A DNA stretch of 64,000 nt, from assembly GCA_036226585.1 (NCBI GenBank), contig CP108997.1, positions 4,774,001-4,838,000 on the forward strand, in the 5' to 3' direction. The notes under the pieces are model-generated. The model was not told where the DNA came from and searched no databases. It worked only from the letters and a program-made list of their open reading frames with translations. Position numbers and translations under genes: made by a program. Below are positions 1-9,900 of the stretch, one piece after another. Origin of the DNA: Streptomyces sp. NBC_00708 (GTDB lineage Bacteria > Actinomycetota > Actinomycetes > Streptomycetales > Streptomycetaceae). Every line of letters begins with the position of its first letter. Position 1 is the first letter of the stretch.

Positions 1-1445
1 AGCAGCACACCGACGCCCTCGCCCAGCGCGTCCGCCATCCTGCGGGCGCCCTCGTACGGCGTGGCCGGGTCACCCGTCGTCCCCACGACCAGGATCGGAC
101 CGGCGCCCGGGGCGCTCGCCTCCGGGTGGTCGTGCTCGCCCGCCACCGGCCAGCCGGAGCACCAGCCCGCCGTGTCCCAGGCCAGGAACGGCCCGAAGAC
201 GGGGGACAGCTTCTCGAACTCGGGCAGCAGTGCCCTCGCGTCGGCGGCCGTGGGCCTCGCCTTGCCGTCCGCGCAGGAGATGGCCCGCTGGGAGTGGTTC
301 TGGGTGTCGTAGTGGCCGCTGTCGTCCCGGCCGTTGTACGAGTCGGCGAGCCGGAGCAGCGCGGCGCCGCTGCCCTTCTCGGCCTCGTCCAGGGCCTGGG
401 TGAGGGCGGGCCAGCTGTCCTTGGAGTAGAGGGGGAGCACGATGCCGGTGATCGCCAGCGACTCGTTGAGCTCGCGGTCCGTGCCCGTCGGCAGTGGTTC
501 GGCGTCGATCCGCTTCAGCAGGGCGGTGATGCGCCGGGTGCCGGCCTTCGGGTCCTGGCCGCGGTCCTTGAAGTAGTTGTCCAGGGCCCGCTGGAAGCCG
601 GTCGCCTGGTTGCGCGCGTGCCCGATGGAGTCCGCGGTCGGGTCGACGACCGCGTCGAAGACCGTACGCCCCACGTTCTCCGGGAAGAGGTGGGCGTACG
701 TGCCGCCCAGCTCGGTGCCGTACGACATCCCGAAGTACGTCAGCTTCTCGTCCCCGAGCACCTGGCGGATCAGGTCCATGTCGCGGGCGGCGTTCGTCGT
801 GCCGACGTACAGGAGGACGTCGCCGGACAGACGATCGCAGCCGGCCCCGAAGTCGGCGCCGTCCTTCATGAACGCCGCCTCCTCGGCCGGCGTGTCCGGG
901 GTCATGTCGACGTCCTGGTACGCCTCGTCCTGCGTCTCGTCGTCGCGGCACCGCACCCCGGCGCTCCGCGCCACCCCGCGCGGGTCGAAGCCCACCAGGT
1001 CGTAACGGGTGTTGAGGGTGGCGTACGAGCTGCCGGCGCGCGGGAGTATCGAGACGCCCGAGCCGCCGGGCCCGCCGAAGTTGAACAGCATCGAGCCCAG
1101 GCGCTTGCTCCGGTCCGTCGCCTCCTTGCGGACCAGGGCGATGCCGATCGTGTCGCCCTTCGGCTTCTCGTAGTCCAGCGGCACCTTCACCGTCGCGCAG
1201 CGCCACTCGGAGCCCGGCGTCTCACCGCCCTCGGGCGCCTCGCAGCGGGACCAGTCCGGGCGCTGGGAGGCCAGCGACGCGGGCAGCCCGTTCGCTTCGG
1301 AGGACGAGGAGGCGGAGGACGAGGAGGCGGGCGGCGAGGCCGCCCCGCCTCCCTTGTCGTCCGTACCGTCCTCGCAGCCCGCGAGTACCCCCGTCAGCAG
1401 CAGTGCCGCTGCGGCCAGTGCTCCGGCCCGTGCGTGTGCGACCAC
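1..1445 (-). CDS. Secreted lipoprotein tripeptidyl aminopeptidase-like alpha/beta hydrolase (3' end outside window)
   Basis: Probable extracellular serine peptidase of the SlpD/SlpE/TAP family, which trims N-terminal tripeptides. The GTG start at 1445 follows a GGGGAGG ribosome site and gives a signal peptide ending in lipobox LAGC (Cys24), so the protein is probably membrane-anchored. Visible features are the oxyanion region FNFGGPGGSG (about 122-131), the nucleophile motif GMSYG (Ser241) and a C-terminal GTTGDPATP segment expected to hold the catalytic Asp. The reading frame is still open at base 1. By comparison with the adjacent paralogue, about 35-40 residues including the catalytic His are missing, cut only by the window edge. 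A Ser/Ala-rich linker (about 36-50) follows the lipobox. Family assignment is firm; substrate is inferred. Confidence 0.88.
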   Translation of the reverse strand, partial: MVAHARAGALAAAALLLTGVLAGCEDGTDDKGGGAASPPASSSSASSSSEANGLPASLASQRPDWSRCEAPEGGETPGSEWRCATVKVPLDYEKPKGDTIGIALVRKEATDRSKRLGSMLFNFGGPGGSGVSILPRAGSSYATLNTRYDLVGFDPRGVARSAGVRCRDDETQDEAYQDVDMTPDTPAEEAAFMKDGADFGAGCDRLSGDVLLYVGTTNAARDMDLIRQVLGDEKLTYFGMSYGTELGGTYAHLFPENVGRTVFDAVVDPTADSIGHARNQATGFQRALDNYFKDRGQDPKAGTRRITALLKRIDAEPLPTGTDRELNESLAITGIVLPLYSKDSWPALTQALDEAEKGSGAALLRLADSYNGRDDSGHYDTQNHSQRAISCADGKARPTAADARALLPEFEKLSPVFGPFLAWDTAGWCSGWPVAGEHDHPEASAPGAGPILVVGTTGDPATPYEGARRMADALGEGVGVL

Positions 1446-1518
1446 GTTGTGCGTACCTCCCCGTCGAGCACTGCCCGTACGGCAGTTCGCCCATCGTAGG
1501 GGGCGCGCGGAAGGGTGC

Positions 1519-3123
1519 TCAGCCGCAGACCGTGCCGGCCGCCGGGACCCTGCCGTCGAGCAGATAGCCGCCGACCGCCTTCTGTACGCAGGCGTTGCCG
1601 CTGTTGTACGCGCCGTGCCCCTGGCCCTTGTACGTCATCTGCACGCCGACGCCCTCGCCCAGTTCCTCGGCCATGGCCTTCGCGCCCTCGTACGGCGTCG
1701 CGGGGTCGCCGGTGTTGCCGATCACGAGGATGGGGGCGGAGCCGGGGGCGCTGACGTCGGGGGTCTTCCAGGTGCCCTTGACCGGCCAGTCGGTGCAGCC
1801 CATCAGGCCCCAGCCCAGGTAGTTGCCGAAGACGGACGAGGCGTCACGGAATTCGGGGAGCTTCGCCCTCGTCTGCTCCAGGGTGAACCGCTCGCGCGAG
1901 TCGGCGCAGCTGATCGCGGTGTAGGCGGCGGCCGAGTTGTCGTAGCGGCCGTCCTCGGAGCGGCCGTTGAGGGAGTCGGCGAGCGCCAGGAGAAGTGCGC
2001 CGTTCCCGCCGTCGGCCTCGTCCACACCCTGTTCCAGCAGGGGCCAGGTCTCCTTGGAGTAGAGGGCCGCCGCGATGCCGGTGGTGGCCTGGGTCTCCGT
2101 CAGCTTGCGGGCTCCCATGCCCTGGACGGGCTTCTTCTCCAGCCGGTCCAGCAGACCGGAGATGCCCTGTTCGATCTCCTCGGCGTCGGACCCGGGCAGC
2201 TTGCAGGCGTCGCCCCGGTCCGCGCAGTCCTTCGCGAAGTTGTCCAGGGCGAGCTGGAAGCCCTTGGCCTGCCCGAGCGAGGACTCCTCGGCGTTCTGGG
2301 TCGGGTCGACGACCGCGTCCAGCACCGACCGGCCGACGTTCTTGGGGAACAGGTGCGCGTAGACGCCGCCCAGCTCGGTGCCGTACGAGATGCCGAAGTA
2401 GTACAGCTTCTCGTCGCCGAGCACCTGGCGCATCAGGTCCATGTCGCGGGCGGCGTTGGTGGTGCCGACGAAGGGCAGCTGCTCGCCGGAGCGCTTCTCG
2501 CAGGCGGCGGCGAACTCCTTGGTGTCCTGGACGAACGCCTTCTCCTCCGCCGCGTCGTCCGGGGTGCCGTCCTCCTGGTAGCGCGCGTCCAGCTGCTTGT
2601 CGGTCTCGCACTCGACCCCGTCGCTGTTCCCGACGCCGCGCGGGTCGAAGCTCACCAGGTCGTAGCGGGCGCGCAGTTTGTCGTAGTCGCTGCCGAACGC
2701 GGGCAGGGTGGCGACGCCCGAGCCGCCGGGACCGCCGAAGTTGAAGATGAGCGAGCCGATCCGCTTCTTCGCGTCGACGGCCTTGGCGCGGATCAGCGCC
2801 AGCTCGATGGTGTCGCCGTCGGGCTTCGCGTAGTCGAGGGGCGCCTTCATGGAGGCGCACTCCCAGTTCACCCCGCCGGGCAGCGGCGACGGCGGTTTGC
2901 CGCCCCCCTGCGCCTGGGAAGGCGCCGGGCACTTCTTCCACGTCAGCTTCTGGGCGGCGAGGCCGGACGGGGTGCCGGTGGCGGCGTTCGCCGCGCGGGG
3001 CGGGCTCGTCGTCGAGCGGTCGGCCGCTTCCTTGTCACCGCCGTCCGCACAGCCGGCGAGGGGGAACAGCACGGTCACGGTGGCGGCGAGGGCCGCGGCG
3101 CGCAGGGCAGGGGAGGTCCTCAT
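1519..3123 (-). CDS. Secreted lipoprotein tripeptidyl aminopeptidase-like alpha/beta hydrolase
   Basis: Complete 534-residue paralogue of the gene that follows it on the same strand, 73 bases downstream. The signal peptide ends in lipobox PLAGC (Cys25). Then come FNFGGPGGSG (about 127-136), nucleophile motif GISYG (Ser246), the GNTGDPATP segment with the likely catalytic Asp, and KGQGHGAYNSG near the C-terminus with the likely catalytic His. The triad is therefore complete. Known relatives in Streptomyces lividans (SlpD, SlpE) are mycelium-associated lipoproteins that cleave tripeptides from protein N-termini. The neighbouring copy is very similar throughout, so this looks like a tandem duplication. 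Exact substrate preference cannot be read from sequence. Confidence 0.9.
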   Translation of the reverse strand: MRTSPALRAAALAATVTVLFPLAGCADGGDKEAADRSTTSPPRAANAATGTPSGLAAQKLTWKKCPAPSQAQGGGKPPSPLPGGVNWECASMKAPLDYAKPDGDTIELALIRAKAVDAKKRIGSLIFNFGGPGGSGVATLPAFGSDYDKLRARYDLVSFDPRGVGNSDGVECETDKQLDARYQEDGTPDDAAEEKAFVQDTKEFAAACEKRSGEQLPFVGTTNAARDMDLMRQVLGDEKLYYFGISYGTELGGVYAHLFPKNVGRSVLDAVVDPTQNAEESSLGQAKGFQLALDNFAKDCADRGDACKLPGSDAEEIEQGISGLLDRLEKKPVQGMGARKLTETQATTGIAAALYSKETWPLLEQGVDEADGGNGALLLALADSLNGRSEDGRYDNSAAAYTAISCADSRERFTLEQTRAKLPEFRDASSVFGNYLGWGLMGCTDWPVKGTWKTPDVSAPGSAPILVIGNTGDPATPYEGAKAMAEELGEGVGVQMTYKGQGHGAYNSGNACVQKAVGGYLLDGRVPAAGTVCG

Positions 3124-3219
3124 CGCTCCATGCTGCGGTGGCGCGCGGGCGGGTGCACGGGGTACCGGTCCAAGTGGGTGGCCGGTGCAGCCAGTGCCTC
3201 CGTCAGCAACCGGTGGGGT

Positions 3220-5991
3220 TCAGAGCTCGCCCTTGCGCGTGAGGTGGTTGAAGCACAGCCAGCCGGGAAGGACCGGCAGCCACAGGGTCATCAGCCGGAA
3301 CAGCAGCACCGCCGGAGCCGCGACCTCCTTCGGCAGCCCGACCGCGATCAGACCCAGCGTCAGCGCACCCTCGACGGCGCCCATGCCGCCCGGGGTCGGC
3401 GCGGCCGAACCGAGCGCGTTGCCGGCGAGGAAGACGACCGCGATGCTCGCGTAGCTGAGGTGCGGGGTGTCCGGCCCGCTGAACGCCCGGATCGAGGCGT
3501 CCAGGCACATCACGAACACACCGGTCAGCAGCAGCATCCCGCCGATGCCGGTGAGCAGCTTCTGCGGACGCTGCACCACGTCGAGCATGCGGGGGATCAC
3601 TCCGGCGAACAGCGACCGCACCCGGGTCACCACGAACTTCCGCAGGAACGGGATCGCGGTGACCACGAGCACCAGCACGGCGACCGTGAGCAGCCCGGCG
3701 ATCACGGTCCTGGACGGGGTGAGCGAGGACGGGGTCTTCTCGGTGCCGGTCAGATAGCCGAAGGCGCCCAGCAGCAGGATGTGGCAGCCCAGGCCGAACA
3801 GCTGCGAGGCGCCCACACTGGCCACCGCGAGGCCGGGCCGGACCCCGGAGCGCTGGAGGAACCGGGTGTTCAGCGCGACCCCGCCGACCGCCGCCGGCGC
3901 CACGATCTTCACGAACGACCCGGCGACCTGCGCGAGGACCGTCCGGCCGAACGGCACCCGCTCGGGCACGAAGCCCAGCAGGCTCATCGCGGCGGCCACG
4001 TAACTGAGCGCCGAGAAGCCGAGCGCGGCGGCGACCCAGCCCCACTCCGCCTGCTCGACCACCGCGCCGAAGTCGGCCTGGGTGACCTGCGAGATCAGGA
4101 AGTACGCGGCGATGGCACCGGCGATGAAGCTGAACAGGGTGCGCGGCTTGATGCGTTCCAGGCGGACCGGCTCGACCGGGGCCTGCGGGCGGATCAGCAG
4201 GACCTCGCGGCGGATCTGGGAGAGCAGGTCCTCCTCGCGCGCCTCGTCGAGGGCGTCGTCCATGGCCCGCTTCTCGGCCTGCTTCTCCGTGCGCAGCGAT
4301 TTGCGGGCGGCCTTGCGGTCGCCGCTCCGGGACAGCTCGGCGTCCTCGGCCCTGGCCCGCTTGGCCTCGTCCGACGCTTCGAGCACGGCCTCGCGCTCGC
4401 GCTGCGACCGCTCCCGGGCGAGCCGGCGCAGGTGCGCCCGGGTGGAGCGGCTGAGCGCGATCGGCTGGAGCAGCGGCAGACAGTCGGCGACCGCGTCGGG
4501 GCCGAGCACGGCGAGTGCGGCGGCCACGGCCCGCTCGGGGCCCACCCGCAGACCGGTCGTGGTGAGCAGCTGCGCGACGTCCATCCGCAGCACCAGGTCA
4601 CCGGCCGCGATCTCGCCGCCGCGCAGGTCGGTGACGAACACCTTGCCGAAACGATCCACCAGGATGGCGTCGCCCGTGAGCCTGCGGTGCGCGATCCGGC
4701 GCGACTGGAGGGCCTTGACCTGCTGCCAGGCGCCGCGCACCACGTCGTCGGTGATCTCGGCGTCCTCCAGGGCGTCCAGGGACCGGCCGCCGATGTGCTC
4801 GTAGACCAGCATCACGGCGTCCGGGCCCAGCTCGGAGGTGGCGATGAGCTTGGGGGCGTTGGCACCGGCGGCGATCGCCGCGTACGCGAGCAGCGCCTCC
4901 TGCTCCAGTGCCTGGCGCAGCGACTGGATGGACCGCCGCTGGGTGATGCCGCGCAGGGTGAGCCGGCGCCACACCCGGTAGAAGAAGCCCTGGGCCTGCT
5001 GCTCGCGGTCGACGACGGTCACATCGAGCGGTGGCCCGTCCTCCAGGGAGACCAGATAGCGGCGCCCCCGGTCGCTCTGGTCGCCGGCGTCGGGCGCCTC
5101 GTCGGCCCGCATCGCGGTGACCGGCCGGAAGCCGACGTGCCGCAGCCCGGCCATCAGGTGCTGGCCGGTCGGACGGACGTTCGGCGAGCCGACCGCGTAC
5201 AGCGTGCCGTACGCCACCGTCCAGCCGATCAGCACCGTCAGCACGATGGAGAACGGGGTCGTGTAGCCGCCGACCAGCATGGCGAAGGCGTCCAGCAGCA
5301 GCACCACCCACAGCACGACCCGCCAGCGCGGCCGTCTCGCCATGCCGACCGCCGTCATGTACGCGATCACGGGGGCGAGGTAGCCGTGCACGGGATCGGT
5401 GACCGCGTCACCGGGCTGCGGCTGGGTCAGCGCGTCCTGCAGCGTGCCGGACGCGTACTTGGCGACCCAGAGATCCGTGGCGAGCGTCACGCCGTGCGCC
5501 AGCACGGCGGCCAGTACCCCGTCCGCGATCCGCAGCCCGTCGCGTTTGATCAGCCGCTCGATGGCGAAGGCGACCGGGACGAGCAGCACGGCGATGCTGG
5601 ACACCAGCCCGGCGAGCTTGATGAGCAGATCGGGGGCCTGCCCGGTGCCCTTGTTGATGTCCTGTTCGAGGCCGGTGGTCGTGCCGTGGGCGAAGGCGGC
5701 GACGGAGAACAGCACGACGACCGCCAGCACCCCGATGAGCAGGCGCATCAGGTCGGAGGGGCGGTGCACCCGGGCGGGCAGCAGGGGCTCGTCCCCCGAG
5801 ACGCGCTCGGTCAGCGCCTCCTCGGCGGAGGCGAGCGTCGAGCCGGCCGGGCGCGCGGAGGGCTGCTCCGTGTCCGGCTCCTGCCGGTCCCCGTCCGAGC
5901 GTGGCTCGGCGTCGGAGGCGTCGGCCGCCTTCGGTGGCTGCACGCCCTGCTCCTTCGTCGCCTCTGAGTGGTCTTCGTGTTCTCGTATCAC
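3220..5991 (-). CDS. Membrane protein joining a kinase-like domain to a UPF0104 (LPG synthase/flippase-type) domain
   Basis: 923 residues in several parts. An acidic, probably disordered N-terminus (1-78) is followed by about six hydrophobic segments (near 82-103, 123-144, 155-170, 203-217, 224-241, 247-265). A cytoplasmic region (about 310-510) resembles a protein-kinase fold: VMLVYEH hinge-like strand near 393-399, HRRLTGDAILV near 435-445 in the place of the catalytic loop, and TDLRGGE near 454-460 in the place of DFG. The canonical HRD Asp is replaced (HRR), so it may be a pseudokinase. A highly charged helical stretch (about 525-600) leads to a C-terminal multi-pass domain (about 610-923) of the UPF0104/MprF-type flippase family, with the PTPGGMGAVEG motif typical of it. 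A role in lipid or lipid-linked substrate transport is inference. Confidence 0.85.
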   Translation of the reverse strand: MIREHEDHSEATKEQGVQPPKAADASDAEPRSDGDRQEPDTEQPSARPAGSTLASAEEALTERVSGDEPLLPARVHRPSDLMRLLIGVLAVVVLFSVAAFAHGTTTGLEQDINKGTGQAPDLLIKLAGLVSSIAVLLVPVAFAIERLIKRDGLRIADGVLAAVLAHGVTLATDLWVAKYASGTLQDALTQPQPGDAVTDPVHGYLAPVIAYMTAVGMARRPRWRVVLWVVLLLDAFAMLVGGYTTPFSIVLTVLIGWTVAYGTLYAVGSPNVRPTGQHLMAGLRHVGFRPVTAMRADEAPDAGDQSDRGRRYLVSLEDGPPLDVTVVDREQQAQGFFYRVWRRLTLRGITQRRSIQSLRQALEQEALLAYAAIAAGANAPKLIATSELGPDAVMLVYEHIGGRSLDALEDAEITDDVVRGAWQQVKALQSRRIAHRRLTGDAILVDRFGKVFVTDLRGGEIAAGDLVLRMDVAQLLTTTGLRVGPERAVAAALAVLGPDAVADCLPLLQPIALSRSTRAHLRRLARERSQREREAVLEASDEAKRARAEDAELSRSGDRKAARKSLRTEKQAEKRAMDDALDEAREEDLLSQIRREVLLIRPQAPVEPVRLERIKPRTLFSFIAGAIAAYFLISQVTQADFGAVVEQAEWGWVAAALGFSALSYVAAAMSLLGFVPERVPFGRTVLAQVAGSFVKIVAPAAVGGVALNTRFLQRSGVRPGLAVASVGASQLFGLGCHILLLGAFGYLTGTEKTPSSLTPSRTVIAGLLTVAVLVLVVTAIPFLRKFVVTRVRSLFAGVIPRMLDVVQRPQKLLTGIGGMLLLTGVFVMCLDASIRAFSGPDTPHLSYASIAVVFLAGNALGSAAPTPGGMGAVEGALTLGLIAVGLPKEVAAPAVLLFRLMTLWLPVLPGWLCFNHLTRKGEL

Positions 5992-6164
5992 CGGTCACCG
6001 CCCGCATGATGGTGGCACGGCCGACGGACGCAAGGGGGCATCAGGGTGCGATGCGGGGGCGTGCGAAGCGCAAGATACGCAACTTTCCCGCCGTGCGCAC
6101 GCTGCGTGTGCGGGCGGACACGGACCCCGCCGCCCTGTCGGTGGCGTACGGCAGGATGGGGCGG

Positions 6165-6554
6165 ATGAGCGAACACCCGACGGGCGACGCGCTGCCGGAG
6201 TACGCGGAACGCGTGCTCGACGTCGCCGACATGGTCCCGCCCGGCCGCGTCATGACCTACGGCGATGTCGCGGAGTGGCTGGGCGAGGGCGGCCCCCGCC
6301 AGGTCGGCCGGGTCATGGCGCTGTACGGGAGCGCGGTGCCGTGGTGGCGCGTGGTGCGCGCCGACGGCAGGCTGCTGCCCGGCCACGAGCTGCGCGCCCT
6401 GGACCACTACCGCGAGGAGAACACCCCGCTGCGCGAGGCCCCCGCGAGCGCGGAGGGCCACCTCCCGCGCCTGGACATGCGGCGCGCGCGGTGGGACGGC
6501 GTGACGGGCGGCCCGGCGGGGGCGGCCGGCGGCGGTGGGGGAGCTCACACCTGA
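6165..6554 (+). CDS. Alkyltransferase-like (ATL) DNA-binding protein, MGMT family
   Basis: About 129 residues, matching the DNA-binding domain of O6-alkylguanine-DNA alkyltransferase: PPGRVMTYGDVAEWLGEGGPRQVGRVM. The active-site PCHR of true alkyltransferases reads PWWR here, so the alkyl-acceptor cysteine is replaced by Trp. That is the hallmark of ATL proteins, which bind O6-alkylguanine and hand it to nucleotide excision repair instead of repairing it. Starts at 6156 or further upstream are possible, but similarity begins around 6190. The Gly/Ala-rich C-terminus is low complexity. It lies upstream of the adnAB helicase-nuclease genes, as in mycobacteria, which supports a genome-maintenance role. 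Confidence 0.85.
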   Translation: MSEHPTGDALPEYAERVLDVADMVPPGRVMTYGDVAEWLGEGGPRQVGRVMALYGSAVPWWRVVRADGRLLPGHELRALDHYREENTPLREAPASAEGHLPRLDMRRARWDGVTGGPAGAAGGGGGAHT

Positions 6555-6959
6555 CAGCTTCGGCCATCGGACGGCGGATCGGGCGTAGCCGGGTCGGCGC
6601 GGGCGCCGACGCGCTGCGGGGGCCGTCCGCTCCGCCGGCGGCGCCGGGGCGCCCGGATCCCGGCGCTGCGGAGCCCGGCGGTCCGGAGTCCGGCGCTGCG
6701 GAGCCCGGCCGTCCGGAGTCCGGCGCTGCGGAGCCCGGTCGTCCGGAGTCCGGCGCTGCGGAGCCCGGTCGTCCGAAGTCCGGCGCTGCGGAGCCCGGTC
6801 GTCCGAAGTCCGGCCGTCCGGAGCCCTGTGCCGCGGAGAACGTGACGCGCTCCGCAGCCGTCCCGGCGCATTCGAGGGGCACGCCGGAGTAGCGTCTTCA
6901 GTTCGCGGGCGACACCGCACCCGCACCACCCGTACACCCACCAGGACCGGCGATCCCAC
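6555..6959. other. Gene-free interval between ATL and adnA genes
   Basis: About 405 bases without a convincing gene. The centre holds a 30-bp tandem repeat (separate entry). The last 120 bases presumably carry the adnA promoter; I see no strong -35/-10 pair. Open frames on both strands run through the repeats, but they only reflect repeat periodicity in GC-rich DNA. Confidence 0.6.
6651..6830. repeat. 30-bp minisatellite, five good units plus a degenerate one
   Basis: Tandem units of 30 bases built on CGGCGCTGCGGAGCCCGG plus GTCCGGAGTC or GTCCGAAGTC. The spacing is exact: the CGGCGCTGCG block starts at 6661, 6691, 6721, 6751 and 6781. Units differ by single substitutions, and the last (6801-6830) is partly deleted and diverged. 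Because 30 is divisible by three, all six frames stay open and give ten-residue peptide repeats, but no frame has good start context. Likely a variable-number tandem repeat. Confidence 0.9.
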
Positions 6960-9900
6960 GTGAGCACCTCCTCCACCACCCGGCACAGTCCTCACCGTCA
7001 CGCACGGCCGGGGACCACGGGCCCGTACCGGCTGGTGCGTACCCTGCCGGGTTCGGTGGAGCCCCCTCTCCTGGACGCGGCGCAGCGCGCGGTGGTTGAT
7101 CACCCCGGCGGCCCGCTCCTGGTCCTCGCCGGCCCCGGTACGGGCAAGACCACCACGCTCGTCGAAGCCGTCGCGGCGCGGATCGCCCGGGGCGCCGACC
7201 CGGCCCGCCTGCTGATCCTCACCTTCAGCCGCAAGGCCGCCGTCGAACTGCGCGACCGGATGGCCGCCCGGCTCGGCGCCGCCCGGGGACCGCAGGCCAC
7301 CACCTTCCACTCCTTCTGTTACGCGCTCGTCCGCGCCCACCAGGACGCCGACCTCTTCGCGGACCCGCTGCGGCTGCTCTCCGGGCCGGAACAGGACGTC
7401 ACCGTCCGCGACCTGCTGGCCGGCCAGCTCGACCTGGAGAAGGAGGGGCGCCCGCACATCCGCTGGCCCGACGAGCTGCGCGCCTGCCTGACCACGCGCG
7501 GCTTCGCCGACGAGGTACGCGCGGTGCTCGCCCGCAGCCGCGAGCTGGGCCTCGGCCCCGACGCCCTCGCCGACTTCGCCCGGCGCACCGGCCGGCCCGA
7601 CTGGGGAGCGGCCGCCCGCTTCCTCGCGGAGTACCTCGACGTGCTGGACGCCCAGGGCGTGCTGGACTACGCGGAGCTGGTCCACCGCGCGGTGCTGCTC
7701 GCGGAGCGCCCCGAGGTGTCGGCGCCGCTGGCCGGGGCGTACGACGCGGTGTTCGTCGACGAGTACCAGGACACCGACCCGGCCCAGGTCCGGCTGCTGC
7801 ACGCGCTGGCCGGCAACCGGGGCCGCGCACCGGGGGGCGGCGGCGGGCGCGACCTGATCGCCTTCGGTGACCCGGACCAGTCGATCTACGCGTTCCGGGG
7901 CGCCGATGTGAACGGCATCCTCGACTTCCCCGAGATGTTCCGCCGTGCGGACGGCGCCCCGGCCCCGGTCGGCGTCCTCACCACCTCGCGCCGCTCCGGG
8001 GACCGGCTGCTCGCCGCCACCCGGCTGCTCACCCGGCGGATGCCGCTCACCCGGCTGCCCTCGGCGAAGGTCCGCGCCCACCGCGAGCTGCGCACGGTCC
8101 GCGAGGGCGGCAGCGTGGAGACGTACACCTACCCGACCGCCTCCACCGAGCTGGACAACATCGCCGACCTGCTGCGCCGCGCGCATCTGGAGGACGGGGT
8201 GCCGTGGTCGGAGATGGCGGTGCTCGTCCGGGCCGGCGGCCGCACGCTTCCCTCCCTGCGCCGGGCCCTGACCTCGGCGGGCGTCCCGCTGGAGGTCGAT
8301 GGCGACGACCTGGCCCTGCGCCACGAACCGGCGGTGGGCCCCCTTCTTACGGCCCTGCGCGCGGTGGCGACGGCGGCGCTGCGGGGCGGGGCGGCCGACG
8401 GGGAGGAGGTGTCCTGGCTCGACACCGAGACCGCGCTCACCCTGCTCTCCTCCCCGCTCGGGGCCATGGACGCCGCCGACCTGCGCCGGCTCGGCCGCGC
8501 CCTGCGGGACGAGGAGCGCGCCGCCGGCAACCGGGTGCCCGCGCCCTCCGGTGCGCTGCTGGCCCGCGCGCTCGCCGAACCGGAGCGGCTGGTGACGCAC
8601 GACCCGGCGTACGCCCGGGGCGCCCAGCGCCTGGGCGCGCTGCTGCGCACGGCGCGCGAGCTGCTGGAGGCCGGCGGCACCGCCGAGGAGGCCCTGTGGG
8701 CGCTGTGGTCCGGCACCCCGTGGCCGGACCGGCTGGAGCGCGCGGCCCTGCGCGGGGGCGCCGCCGGGCGCAACGCGGACCGCGACCTCGACGCGGTCTG
8801 CGCCCTGTTCGAGACGGCCGCCCGCGCCGAGGAACGCACCGGCGGCCGGGGCGCGCTCAACTTCCTGGAGGAGGTCGACGCCCAGGACATCGCGGCCGAC
8901 ACCCTCTCCCGGCGCGCGGTCCGCCCCGACGCCGTCCGGCTGATGACCGCTCACCGCTCCAAGGGCCTGGAGTGGCGGCTGGTCGTCGTCGCGGGCGTGC
9001 AGGAAGGGCTCTGGCCGGACCTGCGCCGCCGGGGCTCGCTGCTCGAAGCGGACCGGATCGGCCGCGACGGCCTCGCCGAACCCCTCACGCCCGGCGCCCT
9101 CCTCGCGGAGGAGCGGCGGCTGTTCTACGTGGCGGCGACCCGCGCCCGCGAGCGCCTGGTCGTCACCGCGGTCAAGGCCCCCGCCGACGACGGCGACCAG
9201 CCCTCCCGCTTCCTCGCCGAGCTGGGCGTCGAACCCCGGGACGTGACCGGCCGCCCGCGCCGCCCGCTGTCCGTCGCCGCGCTCGTCGCCGAGCTGCGCG
9301 CCACCACCGTCGACCCCGCCGCGTCCGACGCGCTGCGCGAGGAGGCCGCCCGCCGCCTCGCCCGGCTGGCGGCGCTCACCGACGACGAGGACCGGCCGCT
9401 CGTGCCCTCCGCGCACCCGTACCGCTGGTGGGGCCTGTACGAGCCGACCCGCTCGGCCGTACCGCTGCGCGACCGGGACCAGCCCGTCACCCTCTCCGGC
9501 AGCGCGCTCGACCAGCTCGCCAACACCTGCGCGCTCCAGTGGTTCCTGGGCCGCGAGGTGAAGGCCGACGAGCCCGCGACCGCCGCCCAGGGCTTCGGCA
9601 ACGTCGTCCATGTCCTGGCCGACGAGGTGGCCTCCGGCCGTACGCCCGCCGATCTGGCCGTCCTCATGGAACGGCTCGACTCGGTCTGGGACGGGCTCGT
9701 CTTCGACGCCCCCTGGAAGTCGCACCAGGAGAAGGAGCAGGCGCGCGCCGCCCTCGAACGCTTCCTGCGCTGGCACGTCATGGACCGGGCCGGCCGCACA
9801 CCCGTCGCCAGTGAGCACGACTTCGACGTGACGCTGGAGGCGGGGGAGTACGAGGTGCGCATCCGGGGCTCGATGGACCGCGTCGAGCGGGACGCCGAGG

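Noticed and set aside
6651..6830. CRISPR array
   Set aside because: Units are contiguous without unique spacers and no cas genes are present.
6313..6979. Minus-strand frames encoding ten-residue peptide repeats across the minisatellite
   Set aside because: No ribosome site or conserved flanking domain, one frame overlaps the ATL gene, and openness follows from the 30-base period.
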